Source of the DNA: JABFRZ01 sp964631945
GTDB lineage: Bacteria > Planctomycetota > UBA1135 > GCA-002686595
DNA: 64,000 nt
Direction: 5' to 3'
NCBI GenBank assembly: GCA_964631945.1
Contig: CAZWAY010000015.1
Location: forward strand, 24,571-88,570
In this document: in pieces, positions 49,815 through 57,858 of the stretch
Position numbering within the stretch: position 1 is the first letter of the stretch
Layout of the letters: each line of letters opens with the position of its first letter
Program-made: the position numbers and the translations under genes
The notes under the pieces: model-generated
Databases searched by the model: none
Told to the model about the DNA's origin: nothing
What the model saw: the letters and a program-made list of their open reading frames with translations, nothing else

Positions 49815-50738
49815 ATGATCCGCGTCGGTCCTGCCGGATGGTCCTATCCCGACTGGGAGGGCGTCGTCTACCCGCGGCGGAAGCCGAAGGGCTTCCATCC
49901 GCTGCGGCACCTCGCGCGGTACTTCGACTGCGTCGAGATCAACTCGTCGTTCTACGGGACGCCGAGCGTGCGCAGCGCCGAGCACTGGGCCGAGCTGGTG
50001 CACGACCGGCCGCGCTTCCGCTTCACGGCCAAGCTGCAGCAGACCTTCACGCACGAGTCGCTGGCGCGCGACGCGCGTGAGCTCGAGCGGGAGGTGCAGG
50101 CCTTCCACGCCGGCCTGCGGCCGCTCGCGGACGCGAAGAAGCTCGCCGCGCTCTTGGTGCAGTTCCCGCACTCGTTCCGGCGCGACGGCGACCTGGGCGG
50201 CGCGGGTGAGGCGCGTCTGCGCTGGATCTCGGAACGCTTCGGCGGCTGGCCGCTGGTGCTCGAGCTGCGCCACCGCTCGTGGTTCGCGCCCGAGCCGCTC
50301 GCGCTCGTGCGCGAGCTCGGCTACACGCTGTGCGGCATCGACCTGCCGTCCGAGGCCGACCGCCCGCACGAGGACGAGCTCGTCGGGGTGGGGGAGCACA
50401 TCGCCCCGCGCCCGCTCGCCTACCTGCGCCTGCACGGCCGCAACGCGGCGGCCTGGTTCGATCCGCGCGCGGGCCGCGACCAGAAGTACGACTACCTGTA
50501 CGAGCCGGCCGAGCTACGCGAGGTCGTGCAGACGGCGCGGCGCCTGGCGCGCGGCGCGGACGAGACCTTCGTGATCACGAACAACCACTTCTCGGGCAAG
50601 GCCGTGGCCAACGCGCTCGAGCTGCTCGCGGGCCTGGGCGAGGGCGCGGTGCTCGGCCCGGTCGAGCTGCTGGACGCCTTCCCGCGCCTGCGCGCTTGCG
50701 TGCAACCCGACGGGCAGGACAGTCTCTTCGCCCCATGA
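49815..50738 (+). CDS. DUF72 family protein
   Basis: A protein of 307 residues from ATG 49815 (MIRVGPAGWSYPDWEGVVYP), matching the DUF72 TIM-barrel family. Other marks are VEINSSFYGTPS, FRFTAKLQQTFTHE, LRHRSWFAPE, LAYLRLHGRNAAAWF and VITNNHFSGKAVANALEL. The family function is unknown; a role near nucleic acids has been suggested for relatives. The stop overlaps the ATG of the hydrolase gene (ATGA), so the two are coupled. Confidence 0.9.
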   Translation: MIRVGPAGWSYPDWEGVVYPRRKPKGFHPLRHLARYFDCVEINSSFYGTPSVRSAEHWAELVHDRPRFRFTAKLQQTFTHESLARDARELEREVQAFHAGLRPLADAKKLAALLVQFPHSFRRDGDLGGAGEARLRWISERFGGWPLVLELRHRSWFAPEPLALVRELGYTLCGIDLPSEADRPHEDELVGVGEHIAPRPLAYLRLHGRNAAAWFDPRAGRDQKYDYLYEPAELREVVQTARRLARGADETFVITNNHFSGKAVANALELLAGLGEGAVLGPVELLDAFPRLRACVQPDGQDSLFAP

Positions 50739-51601
50739 AAGCGGCCCGGTACGAGGAGCGCGAGTTCCGGCTCGACGACGAGCACGATCCGATGCGCACG
50801 ATCCGCGGGCGCGTCGTCTACCCGGGTGGCGCCGAGCAGCGCGCCGAGCGCCTGGCCTACGTGCTCGTCCTGCACGGCTTCAAGGGCTTCATGGACTGGG
50901 GCTTCTACCCCGAGCTCACGCGGCGGCTGGTCGCGCGCGGTCTCGCGGTGGTGCGCTTCAACTTCTCCGGCTCCGGGCACGGCGAGGATCCCGAGCGCCT
51001 CACCGACGAGCGCGCCTTCTTCGAGAACACGCCCTCGCGCGAGCTCGAGGACGTCGACCGCGTGCGCGCGTGGCTGGACGCCGGCGCGCTGCCGTGGCTC
51101 GACCCGCGCCGCGGCGCGCTGCTCGGCCACAGCCTCGGCGGCGCGGTGGCGCTCGTGCACGCAGCGCGGCGCGGCGACTACGCCGCCGTGGTCGGCTGGG
51201 CGGCCTGCGCGACCTTCCGGCGCTTCCCGAGCGAGGTCGAGGGCCTGTGGCGCCGCCAGGGCTTCGTCGAGATCCCGAACATGCGCACCAAGGAGGTGCA
51301 CCGCCTGGGCCTGGGCTGGCTCGAGGACCTCGAGCGCAACCCGCGCACGCTCGACGTGCACGCCGCCTGCCGGCGCTCGACCACGCCGACGCTGCTCGTG
51401 CACGGCAGCGAGGACGAGGCCGTGCCGCTGGCCGAGGGCGAATCGCTGCAGGCCGCCTTCGCGACGGGGCTGGCGCGGCTCGAGATCGTGCCGCACGCCA
51501 ACCACACCTTCTGGGCCGCGCACCCGCTGCAGGGCGTCCCGCCGGCGCTCGCGGCCGTGCTCGGCATGACGGACGAGTTCCTGGGCGCCGAGCTACGCTG
51601 A
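50735..51601 (+). CDS. Alpha/beta hydrolase
   Basis: A protein of 288 residues. The fold shows YVLVLHGFKGFMDWGFYPEL, VVRFNFSGSGHGEDPERLTD, the nucleophile elbow GHSLGGAVALV, the acid loop VHGSEDEAVPLAEG and the catalytic His in PHANHTFWAAHPL. This is a serine esterase or lipase-like enzyme; substrate unknown. The gene is coupled to the DUF72 gene and converges with the Nudix-cyclase gene, overlapping it by 9 bases. Confidence 0.88.
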   Translation: MKAARYEEREFRLDDEHDPMRTIRGRVVYPGGAEQRAERLAYVLVLHGFKGFMDWGFYPELTRRLVARGLAVVRFNFSGSGHGEDPERLTDERAFFENTPSRELEDVDRVRAWLDAGALPWLDPRRGALLGHSLGGAVALVHAARRGDYAAVVGWAACATFRRFPSEVEGLWRRQGFVEIPNMRTKEVHRLGLGWLEDLERNPRTLDVHAACRRSTTPTLLVHGSEDEAVPLAEGESLQAAFATGLARLEIVPHANHTFWAAHPLQGVPPALAAVLGMTDEFLGAELR

Positions 51602-52687
51602 GCGCGTCGGCGCGCCCTCGAGGCGCGCGAAGGCGCGCACCGGGAACGAGCCCATCCCGCGCACCTTGACCGGCACGGCGCTGAAGCGGAAGCCCGACTC
51701 GGGCAGGGCCGCGAGGTTCGTCAGGTGCTCGACGATGCGCACGTCGCGCGCGAGCAGCAGGCTGTGCACCGGGCGCTCGCCGCTCGCGGTGTCGTCGATG
51801 TTGAGCGAGTCGATGCCGACCAGCACCGCGCCGCGCGCGAGCAGCAGCTCGGCCGCGGCGCGCGTCAGGAACGGGTGTCCGCTGCCATAGGCCGGCGTGC
51901 CGAAGTGCCGCGACCAGCCGGTGTGGACGAGCACGGCGTGCCCGCCGAGCTCGCGGCCCGCGAAGAGCTCGGGCCCGAGCGCGCGCGTGCCGTGTGGCGC
52001 ACGCACGACCAGACCCGGCAGCTCCGCCAGCGTCTCGAGCGGCAGCTCGGCCAGGTCGTGCCCACCCTCGTAGCGGTGGAACGGCGCGTCGAGGTAGGTG
52101 CCCGTGTTGGCCACGAGCTCGATCCTCGCGATCGAGAACTCCGTCCCGCTCGCGTAGTGCGCGCGCGAGCTGGCGCGGTCCAGGTGCTCGGCGATGCGCG
52201 GCGCGGGCAATCCGGGGTAGGTGACCAGCCCGTCGTGCACGGTGTGCGAGAGATCGACGAAACGCGCCGGGCCGCGGCGCGCGGCGGCCAGGCCGATGGC
52301 CCAGGCGTCGCTGCGCCGGCGCGTGCGCGCGCAGGCCTCGTCGGGTGCGAGCCAGGTGACGCTCGGCGTGTCGATGAACTCGGCCCGGTAGTAGTGCGCG
52401 AGCACCTCGAAGCGCTCGCCCGCGCGGTTTTCGACGAACTCGAGGGCCTGCGCGAAGGCCTCGCCGACGCGCGCGGCACAGGCGCACTCCTCGCGCACCT
52501 CGCGCAGCAGCGCTTGCTCGACCGTCTCGCCCGGCTCGATCCCGCCACCGGGCAGGTACCACTCGCCCTCCTCGAACACGAGTGCGACCCGTCCGCGTTC
52601 GTCGAAGACCAGCGCGTAGGCACCCGGCCGCAGGCGGTAGGCCGCGCCCGCGAGCTTGCTGCCGAAGACGGAGAGCGGGCGCTCCAT
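51593..52687 (-). CDS. Nudix hydrolase fused to cyclase-family (kynurenine formamidase-like) domain
   Basis: A protein of 364 residues. Residues 1-135 are a Nudix domain with GGGIEPGETVEQALLREVRE followed by EC, where the Nudix-box Gly near the end is Ala. Residues 145-360 are a cyclase domain: VDLSHTVHDGLVTYPGLPAP, VANTGTYLDAPFHRYEGGHD, VLVHTGWSRHFGT and GIDSLNIDDTASGERPVHS. Cyclase-family enzymes hydrolyse amide or lactone bonds and usually carry HxGTHxDxPxH; here Asn and Tyr replace two His, the pattern I recall from a separate subfamily. Single-frame continuity shows a genuine fusion, not two genes. Coupled clean-up of a nucleotide-linked substrate is conceivable. Confidence 0.75.
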   Translation of the reverse strand: MERPLSVFGSKLAGAAYRLRPGAYALVFDERGRVALVFEEGEWYLPGGGIEPGETVEQALLREVREECACAARVGEAFAQALEFVENRAGERFEVLAHYYRAEFIDTPSVTWLAPDEACARTRRRSDAWAIGLAAARRGPARFVDLSHTVHDGLVTYPGLPAPRIAEHLDRASSRAHYASGTEFSIARIELVANTGTYLDAPFHRYEGGHDLAELPLETLAELPGLVVRAPHGTRALGPELFAGRELGGHAVLVHTGWSRHFGTPAYGSGHPFLTRAAAELLLARGAVLVGIDSLNIDDTASGERPVHSLLLARDVRIVEHLTNLAALPESGFRFSAVPVKVRGMGSFPVRAFARLEGAPTRSA

Positions 52688-52695
52688 GGCCCGCG

Positions 52696-53547
52696 CTACT
52701 CCGCCTGGATCACGAGACCGCCGGCGGCGCGCAGCTCGAGGCGATAGGTCTTGCCCACGCGCGCCTCGATGAAGGGCGCCTCGCCCTGCAAGGCGCGCAC
52801 GCCCAGCTCGCGCGCCAGCGCCGGATCGTTGGCGTAGTCCCAGAAGCGCTGCCACAGCGCGCGGTGCACCGGGTCGGGGGTCGTGTCGCCGCCGTAGACC
52901 AGCGGCAACTGTCCGGCCTTGTCCAGCGCGACGCCCTCGCTCGGCTTCTGGTTCTCGCCGAACAGTCGCCGGAAGAGGCACAACGAGGTCCCGCGCAGCG
53001 CGTCGCCCTGCTCGACGTAGCGGTCCTCGAACTGGATCACGAGGCTCTCGACGTAGATCGTCTTGCCCTCGATGGTGAGTTCTCTGCCGGCGGCCAGTGG
53101 CTTTCCGTCCGCGTCGAGCTCGGTGAAGCGCACGGTGGTGCGCACGTCCTCGCGCGCCTCGCCCGCGCCCGGTTCCGCGGCCTCGCGGGCCGGTGCCGTG
53201 CCCTGGGCCAGGACCTCGATGCGCGCCACGCGTTGCGAGACCTTGAGCAGCCGGTTGGCGAGTTCGAGCGCCTTGACGACGCGGTCGAGCTCGTTGACGA
53301 GGTCCTGCAGGCGTCCGATCTCGGCCTCGCGCTCCTCGAGCTGCTTGCCGAGCTGGATGAGCTCGCGCTGGCGGCGCTCGAGGTCCGAGCGCGTCTGGTC
53401 GAGCTCGGCCGTGCGCTGTTCGAGCGTGCGCTCGTTGGCCGCGAGGCGCGTCTTCAGCATCAGCGTCCACCAGCCGGCCAGCAGCACCAGCGCCAGCAGC
53501 ACGACCGTGCGGAAGAAGACGTTGAAGTTCCGGAAGCCGTTCGACAC
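52696..53547 (-). CDS. Membrane-anchored coiled-coil protein
   Basis: A protein of 283 residues from GTG 53547. One transmembrane helix (VVLLALVLLAGWWTLML) is followed by about 90 residues of heptad-rich coiled coil (EQRTAELDQTRSDLERRQRE, LVNELDRVVKALELANRLLK). A beta-rich C-terminal region (TIYVESLVIQFEDRYVEQGD, KTYRLELRAAGGLVIQAE) ends it. No family is recognised; the plan resembles envelope-spanning structural proteins. TACAAG lies 8 bases before GTG with no ribosome site. It is 8 bases upstream of the Nudix-cyclase gene. Confidence 0.65.
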   Translation of the reverse strand: MSNGFRNFNVFFRTVVLLALVLLAGWWTLMLKTRLAANERTLEQRTAELDQTRSDLERRQRELIQLGKQLEEREAEIGRLQDLVNELDRVVKALELANRLLKVSQRVARIEVLAQGTAPAREAAEPGAGEAREDVRTTVRFTELDADGKPLAAGRELTIEGKTIYVESLVIQFEDRYVEQGDALRGTSLCLFRRLFGENQKPSEGVALDKAGQLPLVYGGDTTPDPVHRALWQRFWDYANDPALARELGVRALQGEAPFIEARVGKTYRLELRAAGGLVIQAE

Positions 53548-53727
53548 GGCGGCGTCTTGTAGCAAACGCCAGCAAACGCCGTGCAGGGAAACACGGAGGG
53601 GACAGCAGGCCGCTCGGGGCGGCCGCGGGGGCCGACCGGGGTGGCGGACGGCCTCGGGCGCGGCTGGCCGAGCGCGGGCGAGGAAGATCGGCGAATCCGT
53701 GCGCGGAAGAGCTATCCTCCGGGCGTC

Positions 53728-54417
53728 ATGGGCCTGGCAGTCGAACGGATTCGCGCGCTGACCTTCGACTGCTACGGGACGTTGATCGACTGGGACAAGG
53801 GCATCCGCAGCGCGTTGCGCGAGGTCAAGACGCTGGCGGGCTGCGACGTCGAGCGCCTGCTGCGCGAGCGCGAGCAAGCCGAGCTCGAGCTGCTCGCCGG
53901 CCCGTACCGCATCTACAGCGGGATCCTCGGCGACAGCCTGCGCGCGGCCGCCGCGGCCCAGGAGCGCACGCTGCCCTACGGCGAGATCCTCGCCTTCGTG
54001 AACAGCATGGGCCGCTGGCCCGCCTTCCCCGACAGCGGCAAGGTCCTGCGGCGCCTGGCGGTGAACCACACGCTGGCGATCCTCTCGAACGTCGAGACCA
54101 AGGTGCTGCAGACCTCGGTCAGGCAGATCGGGGCCCCGTTCGTGGCGCTGATCACGGCCGAGGCCATCCACAGCTACAAGCCGGCGCCCAAGCACTGGGA
54201 GGAAGGCCTGAAGCGCCTGCACCTCCCGCGCGAGAGCGTGCTGCACGTCGCCGGCAGCCTGCACCACGACATCCATCCTGCGCGCGCGCTCGGCTTCGCC
54301 ACGGCCTGGATCAACCGGCGCAAGGAGCCGGTGCCCGCCGAACTCGATCCCGAGACCGTCTTCCCCGACCTCGCAGCGCTGCAGCAGGCGCTCCTGGGGC
54401 CGGAGGCGGCGAGCTAG
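53728..54417 (+). CDS. HAD-family hydrolase, haloacid dehalogenase type II-like
   Basis: A protein of 229 residues. Motif I is LTFDCYGTLIDW with the nucleophile Asp, motif II LAILSNVETKV, motif III Lys in HSYKPAPKHWEEGL, and motif IV LHVAGSLHHDIHPA. These match the L-2-haloacid dehalogenase group, whose substrates range from 2-haloacids to phosphorylated metabolites. The presence of haloacid-specific residues cannot be judged by eye. TATCCT (53713-53718) lies 9 bases before ATG, suggesting a leaderless transcript, and a hairpin directly follows the stop. Confidence 0.88.
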   Translation: MGLAVERIRALTFDCYGTLIDWDKGIRSALREVKTLAGCDVERLLREREQAELELLAGPYRIYSGILGDSLRAAAAAQERTLPYGEILAFVNSMGRWPAFPDSGKVLRRLAVNHTLAILSNVETKVLQTSVRQIGAPFVALITAEAIHSYKPAPKHWEEGLKRLHLPRESVLHVAGSLHHDIHPARALGFATAWINRRKEPVPAELDPETVFPDLAALQQALLGPEAAS

Positions 54418-54437
54418 CGGGCAGGGACCCTTGCCCG
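54418..54437 (+). terminator. Hairpin directly after the HAD gene
   Basis: CGGGCA and TGCCCG flank GGGACCCT, giving a stem of at least 6 bp immediately after the TAG. No U-run follows. Confidence 0.4.
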
Positions 54438-54492
54438 AAGGAGCCGCGGGATTCGGGACAAGGCGCGGGCCGTCTCTTCCGATACTCGCGCG

Positions 54493-56292
54493 GTGCAAAG
54501 CATGACCTGGGAGGCTTGGTTCACGCTGGCGGTGGTGATCGCGATGGTCGTGGCCATGGCGAAGAACCTGGCCTCGGACCTGATCATGCTGGGGGCGGTG
54601 GCGCTGTTCCTGGCCGCCGGCCGGTTCTCGAAGGCCTTTCCGGACGCGGGCAAGCTGCTCTCGGGCCTCGGCAACGAGGCCGTCGTCACGGTCGCGGTGC
54701 TGTACGTGGTCGTGGCCGGGCTCTCGCGCACGGGCGCGATGGCGCTCGTGACGCGTCCGTTGCTCGGTCGGCCCAGGTCGGTCGCGGGCGCGCAGGCGCG
54801 CCTGATGCTGCCGGTGGCCGGGCTCTCGGCCTTCCTGAACAACACGCCGATCGTGGCGATGTGCTTGCCGGTGGTCTCGGACCTCTCGAAGCGCTCGGGC
54901 ATCGCGGCCTCGAAGCTGTTCATCCCGCTCTCCTTCGCCACGATCCTGGGCGGGACCTGCACGCTGATCGGCACCAGCACGAACATGGTCATCTACGGCC
55001 TGTACGTGGCCGAAACCGGCAATCGTTCGGGCCTAGGCATGTTCGATCCGGCCTGGGTCGGCCTGCCCTGTGCCGTGGTGGGGATCGCCTTCCTGCTCCT
55101 CACCAGTCGCTGGCTGCTGCCGGACCGCAAGTCCACCCTCGGCACGAGCCGCGATCCGCGCGAGTACACGATCGAGATGGTGGTCGAGCACGAGAGCGCG
55201 CTGATCGGCCAGACGATCGAGCAGGCCGGCCTGCGCGGGCTGCCGGGCCTGTACCTGGCCGAGATCGAGCGCCACGGACGGATCCTGCCTGCGGTGGCCT
55301 CGACCGAGCGCCTGTGGAGCGACGACCGACTCGTGTTCGTGGGCGTGGTCGATTCCGTGCTCGACCTGCAGCGCACGCGCGGCCTGCGCCCGGCCACCGA
55401 CCAGCTCTTCAAGCTCGATGCGCCGCGCTCGGAACGCTGCCTGATCGAGGCCGTGGTCTCGAACAAATGCCCGCTGGTCGGCCAGTCGATCCGCGCGGGA
55501 CGCTTCCGCTCGGTCTACAACGCCGCCGTGATCGCGGTCGGGCACCGTGGCGAGCGCGTGAACAAGAAGATCGGGGACATCGTGCTCGAGGCCGGCGACA
55601 CGCTGCTGCTCGAAGCGCACCCCTCGTTCGCCGAGCAGCAGCGCAACTCGAAGGACTTCTACCTGGTCTCGAAGGTCGAGGACTCGACTCCGCCCGGGCA
55701 CGAGAAGGCCTGGCTGGCGCTGGGGATCCTGGTGGCCATGGTGGCCGTGGCGGGCTTCGAGTGGCTCTCGATGGTGCAGGCCGGCATGCTGGCCGCGGCG
55801 CTGATGCTGGTCACCGGCTGCTGCACCGCGCCCAGCGCGCGCCGCAGCATCGACTGGGAGATCCTGGTGACGATCGCGGCCGCCCTGGGCGTGGGCGAGA
55901 CCATGCGCACGACCGGCCTGGCGCAGCAGATCGCGGAGGGCGCGGTCGGCATGACCGGCTCGGACCCCTGGCTGATCCTGGTGGCGATCTACGCCACCAC
56001 GATGGTGCTGACCGAGTTCCTGAGCAACAACGCGACCGCCGCGATCATCTATCCGATCACCATGGCCACGGTGGGTTCCCTGGGGCTCGACCCCAAGCCG
56101 TACCTGATCGCGGTGATGGTGGCCGCCTCGTGCGGCTTCGCGACGCCCTTCGGCTACCAGACCAACCTGATGGTCTTCGGCCCGGGCGGCTATCGCTTCA
56201 CCGACTTCCTGCGCGTGGGCGTGCTGCTCGACCTGGTGGTGATGGCTGTGACGGTGAGCGTGCTCCCGCTGATGTTCGAGCTGCGCGCCTAG
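54493..56292 (+). CDS. SLC13-type anion permease with two TrkA-C (RCK_C) domains
   Basis: A protein of 599 residues, or 596 from ATG 54502. Two sets of membrane helices are split by soluble domains. The first set carries LSAFLNNTPIVAMCLPVVSD and GGTCTLIGTSTNM; the second carries TEFLSNNATAAIIYPITMAT and ATPFGYQTNLMVFGPGGY. These N-N-T-P/N-N-A and S-T-N/Q-T-N motifs are the substrate and sodium sites of divalent-anion transporters. Two RCK_C domains lie at about 225-395 (EMVVEHESALIGQTIEQAGL, AVVSNKCPLVGQSIR). Sulfate or dicarboxylate uptake is likely. GATACT is 6 bases before GTG 54493, favouring that start for a leaderless mRNA. Confidence 0.88.
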   Translation: MQSMTWEAWFTLAVVIAMVVAMAKNLASDLIMLGAVALFLAAGRFSKAFPDAGKLLSGLGNEAVVTVAVLYVVVAGLSRTGAMALVTRPLLGRPRSVAGAQARLMLPVAGLSAFLNNTPIVAMCLPVVSDLSKRSGIAASKLFIPLSFATILGGTCTLIGTSTNMVIYGLYVAETGNRSGLGMFDPAWVGLPCAVVGIAFLLLTSRWLLPDRKSTLGTSRDPREYTIEMVVEHESALIGQTIEQAGLRGLPGLYLAEIERHGRILPAVASTERLWSDDRLVFVGVVDSVLDLQRTRGLRPATDQLFKLDAPRSERCLIEAVVSNKCPLVGQSIRAGRFRSVYNAAVIAVGHRGERVNKKIGDIVLEAGDTLLLEAHPSFAEQQRNSKDFYLVSKVEDSTPPGHEKAWLALGILVAMVAVAGFEWLSMVQAGMLAAALMLVTGCCTAPSARRSIDWEILVTIAAALGVGETMRTTGLAQQIAEGAVGMTGSDPWLILVAIYATTMVLTEFLSNNATAAIIYPITMATVGSLGLDPKPYLIAVMVAASCGFATPFGYQTNLMVFGPGGYRFTDFLRVGVLLDLVVMAVTVSVLPLMFELRA

Positions 56293-56297
56293 CGCTC

Positions 56298-56316
56298 GCG
56301 CGCCCGTGCGGCGCGC
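56298..56316. terminator. Hairpin between convergent transporter and persulfide dioxygenase genes
   Basis: GCGCGCC and GGCGCGC form a 7-bp stem with a 5-base loop in the 29-base gap between two convergent stops. It may terminate both transcripts; no U-tract is present. Confidence 0.4.
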
Positions 56317-56321
56317 CGTGG

Positions 56322-57719
56322 CTAGGAGCGCGCGCAGGCGCCGCTCGGCGACGCGTTCCAGGCATCCATGCCGCCGGTCAGGTCGCTGACCGACGCGAAG
56401 CCGGCCTGGCGCAGCAGACTGGCCGCGATCGAGGAGCGGTAGCCGGAACGACACACGACCACGAGCTCACGCTCTCTCGGCAGGCGCCCCAGGTCCCGCT
56501 GGAGGTCGTCGAGCACGACGTGCAGCGCGCCCTCGACGTGACCCCCGCTCCATTCGCCGTTCGTGCGCACGTCGACGACCAGCGGCGGCTTCGGGGCCGC
56601 GAGCCGGCGCGCCAGCTCCTCGCGCGTGACGCGCGGGGTGCGCCGCAGGAGTTCCGGCCGCTTGCGCGCCGCGCCCACGCCACCGCGCAGGTAGCCGGCC
56701 ACGCGATCGAAGCCGATGCGCCCGAGGCGCGTGGCCGATTCCTCCTCCTTGCCCGGCTCGGTCACGAGCACGAGCGGCCGCTCGGGGTCGAGCAGCGTCC
56801 CGACCCAGCTCGCATAGCGCCCCGAGAGCCCGAAGTTCAGCGCGCCACGCAGGTGCTCGGCCGCGAACGCGTCGGGCTCGCGCGTGTCCAGCAGCACCGC
56901 GCCCGCGCGCACGAGGTCCAGGGCTTGCTCGAGCTCGAGCGGCGCGAGGGCCGTTGCCAGCACCCGCTCGAGCGTGGGGTGCTCGCTGCGGTTCAGCCCG
57001 GCGTCGTAACCGAAATACGCCGGTGCCGCCGGTTGCTCGGCGGTCACGAGCCGCACGAACTCGGCCTTCGACATCGGTTGCAGCGCGTAGTTGAGCTGCT
57101 TCTGCTTGCCGATGGTCGAGCTGGTGTCGGTCGAGAGGTTCTTGCCGCAGGCCGAGCCCGCGCCGTGGCCGGGATAGACCAGCGTCTCGTCGGGCAGGGC
57201 CGTGAGCTTCTTCAGCGAGTCGTACAGCATCCCGGCCAGGTCGGAGGCCTTCATCCCGGCCGCCACCATCAGGTCCGGACGGCCGACGTCGCCGATGAAC
57301 AGCGTGTCGCCGGTGAGCACGGCCACCGGCTTCGTCGCGTCCTGGGCGCGGTCGTACACGACCAGGCTCATCGACTCGGGCGTGTGCCCGGGCGTCTCGA
57401 GGAAGGCGATGCGCACGTCCCCGAACACGAGCTCGCCGCCCTCGCGCATGGGCTCGACCGGATACTCGGCCCGGCCGCGCGCGCCGAGGTGGATCGTGGC
57501 GCCCGTGCGCTCGCGCAGCTCGAGGTGTCCGGCCAGGAAGTCGGCGTGGAAGTGCGTCAGGAAGACGTGCCGGATGGTCGCACCGAGCGCGGCGGCCTTC
57601 TCGAGGTAGAGCGCGACGTCGCGCCGCGGATCGACCACCGCGGCGGTCCGCGTGCGCTCGTCCACGATCAGGTAGGAGGCCTGCGAGAGGCAGCCGAGGT
57701 AGATCTGCTCGAGATGCAT
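56322..57719 (-). CDS. Persulfide dioxygenase-like MBL-fold protein with rhodanese domains
   Basis: A protein of 465 residues. The MBL domain (1-245) has FLTHFHADFLAGHLELRERT, ETPGHTPESMSLV and TGDTLFIGDVGRPDL, the ETHE1/CstB-type mono-iron pattern, plus VYPGHGAGSACGKNLS. Two rhodanese domains follow; the first (AVLLDTREPDAFAAEHLRGA) lacks an obvious active-site Cys, while the second has VVCRSGYRSSIAASLL with the persulfide Cys. The enzyme would oxidise a thiol persulfide to sulfite and transfer sulfane sulfur. With bacillithiol genes nearby, bacillithiol persulfide is a plausible substrate. AAGGAG precedes the ATG by 7 bases and TACAAT (57743-57748, minus strand) is a -10 candidate. Confidence 0.88.
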   Translation of the reverse strand: MHLEQIYLGCLSQASYLIVDERTRTAAVVDPRRDVALYLEKAAALGATIRHVFLTHFHADFLAGHLELRERTGATIHLGARGRAEYPVEPMREGGELVFGDVRIAFLETPGHTPESMSLVVYDRAQDATKPVAVLTGDTLFIGDVGRPDLMVAAGMKASDLAGMLYDSLKKLTALPDETLVYPGHGAGSACGKNLSTDTSSTIGKQKQLNYALQPMSKAEFVRLVTAEQPAAPAYFGYDAGLNRSEHPTLERVLATALAPLELEQALDLVRAGAVLLDTREPDAFAAEHLRGALNFGLSGRYASWVGTLLDPERPLVLVTEPGKEEESATRLGRIGFDRVAGYLRGGVGAARKRPELLRRTPRVTREELARRLAAPKPPLVVDVRTNGEWSGGHVEGALHVVLDDLQRDLGRLPRERELVVVCRSGYRSSIAASLLRQAGFASVSDLTGGMDAWNASPSGACARS

Positions 57720-57858
57720 GGGGTGCTCCTTGGACGCGCGTCATTGTAGGCCGGTCGGCCGGAACGGCGTTCCGCCGCGCGCCGTACGCACAAGGGCGTG
57801 TCCGTTCGGGATCCGGTCGAGGGCCCACGCGCGCCGCTCTCCGAGCTATCCTTGAGCG

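Noticed and set aside
54516..57749. A 1077-residue plus-strand open frame across the transporter and persulfide dioxygenase genes
   Set aside because: It runs through two genes on different strands in an off frame and shows no domain.
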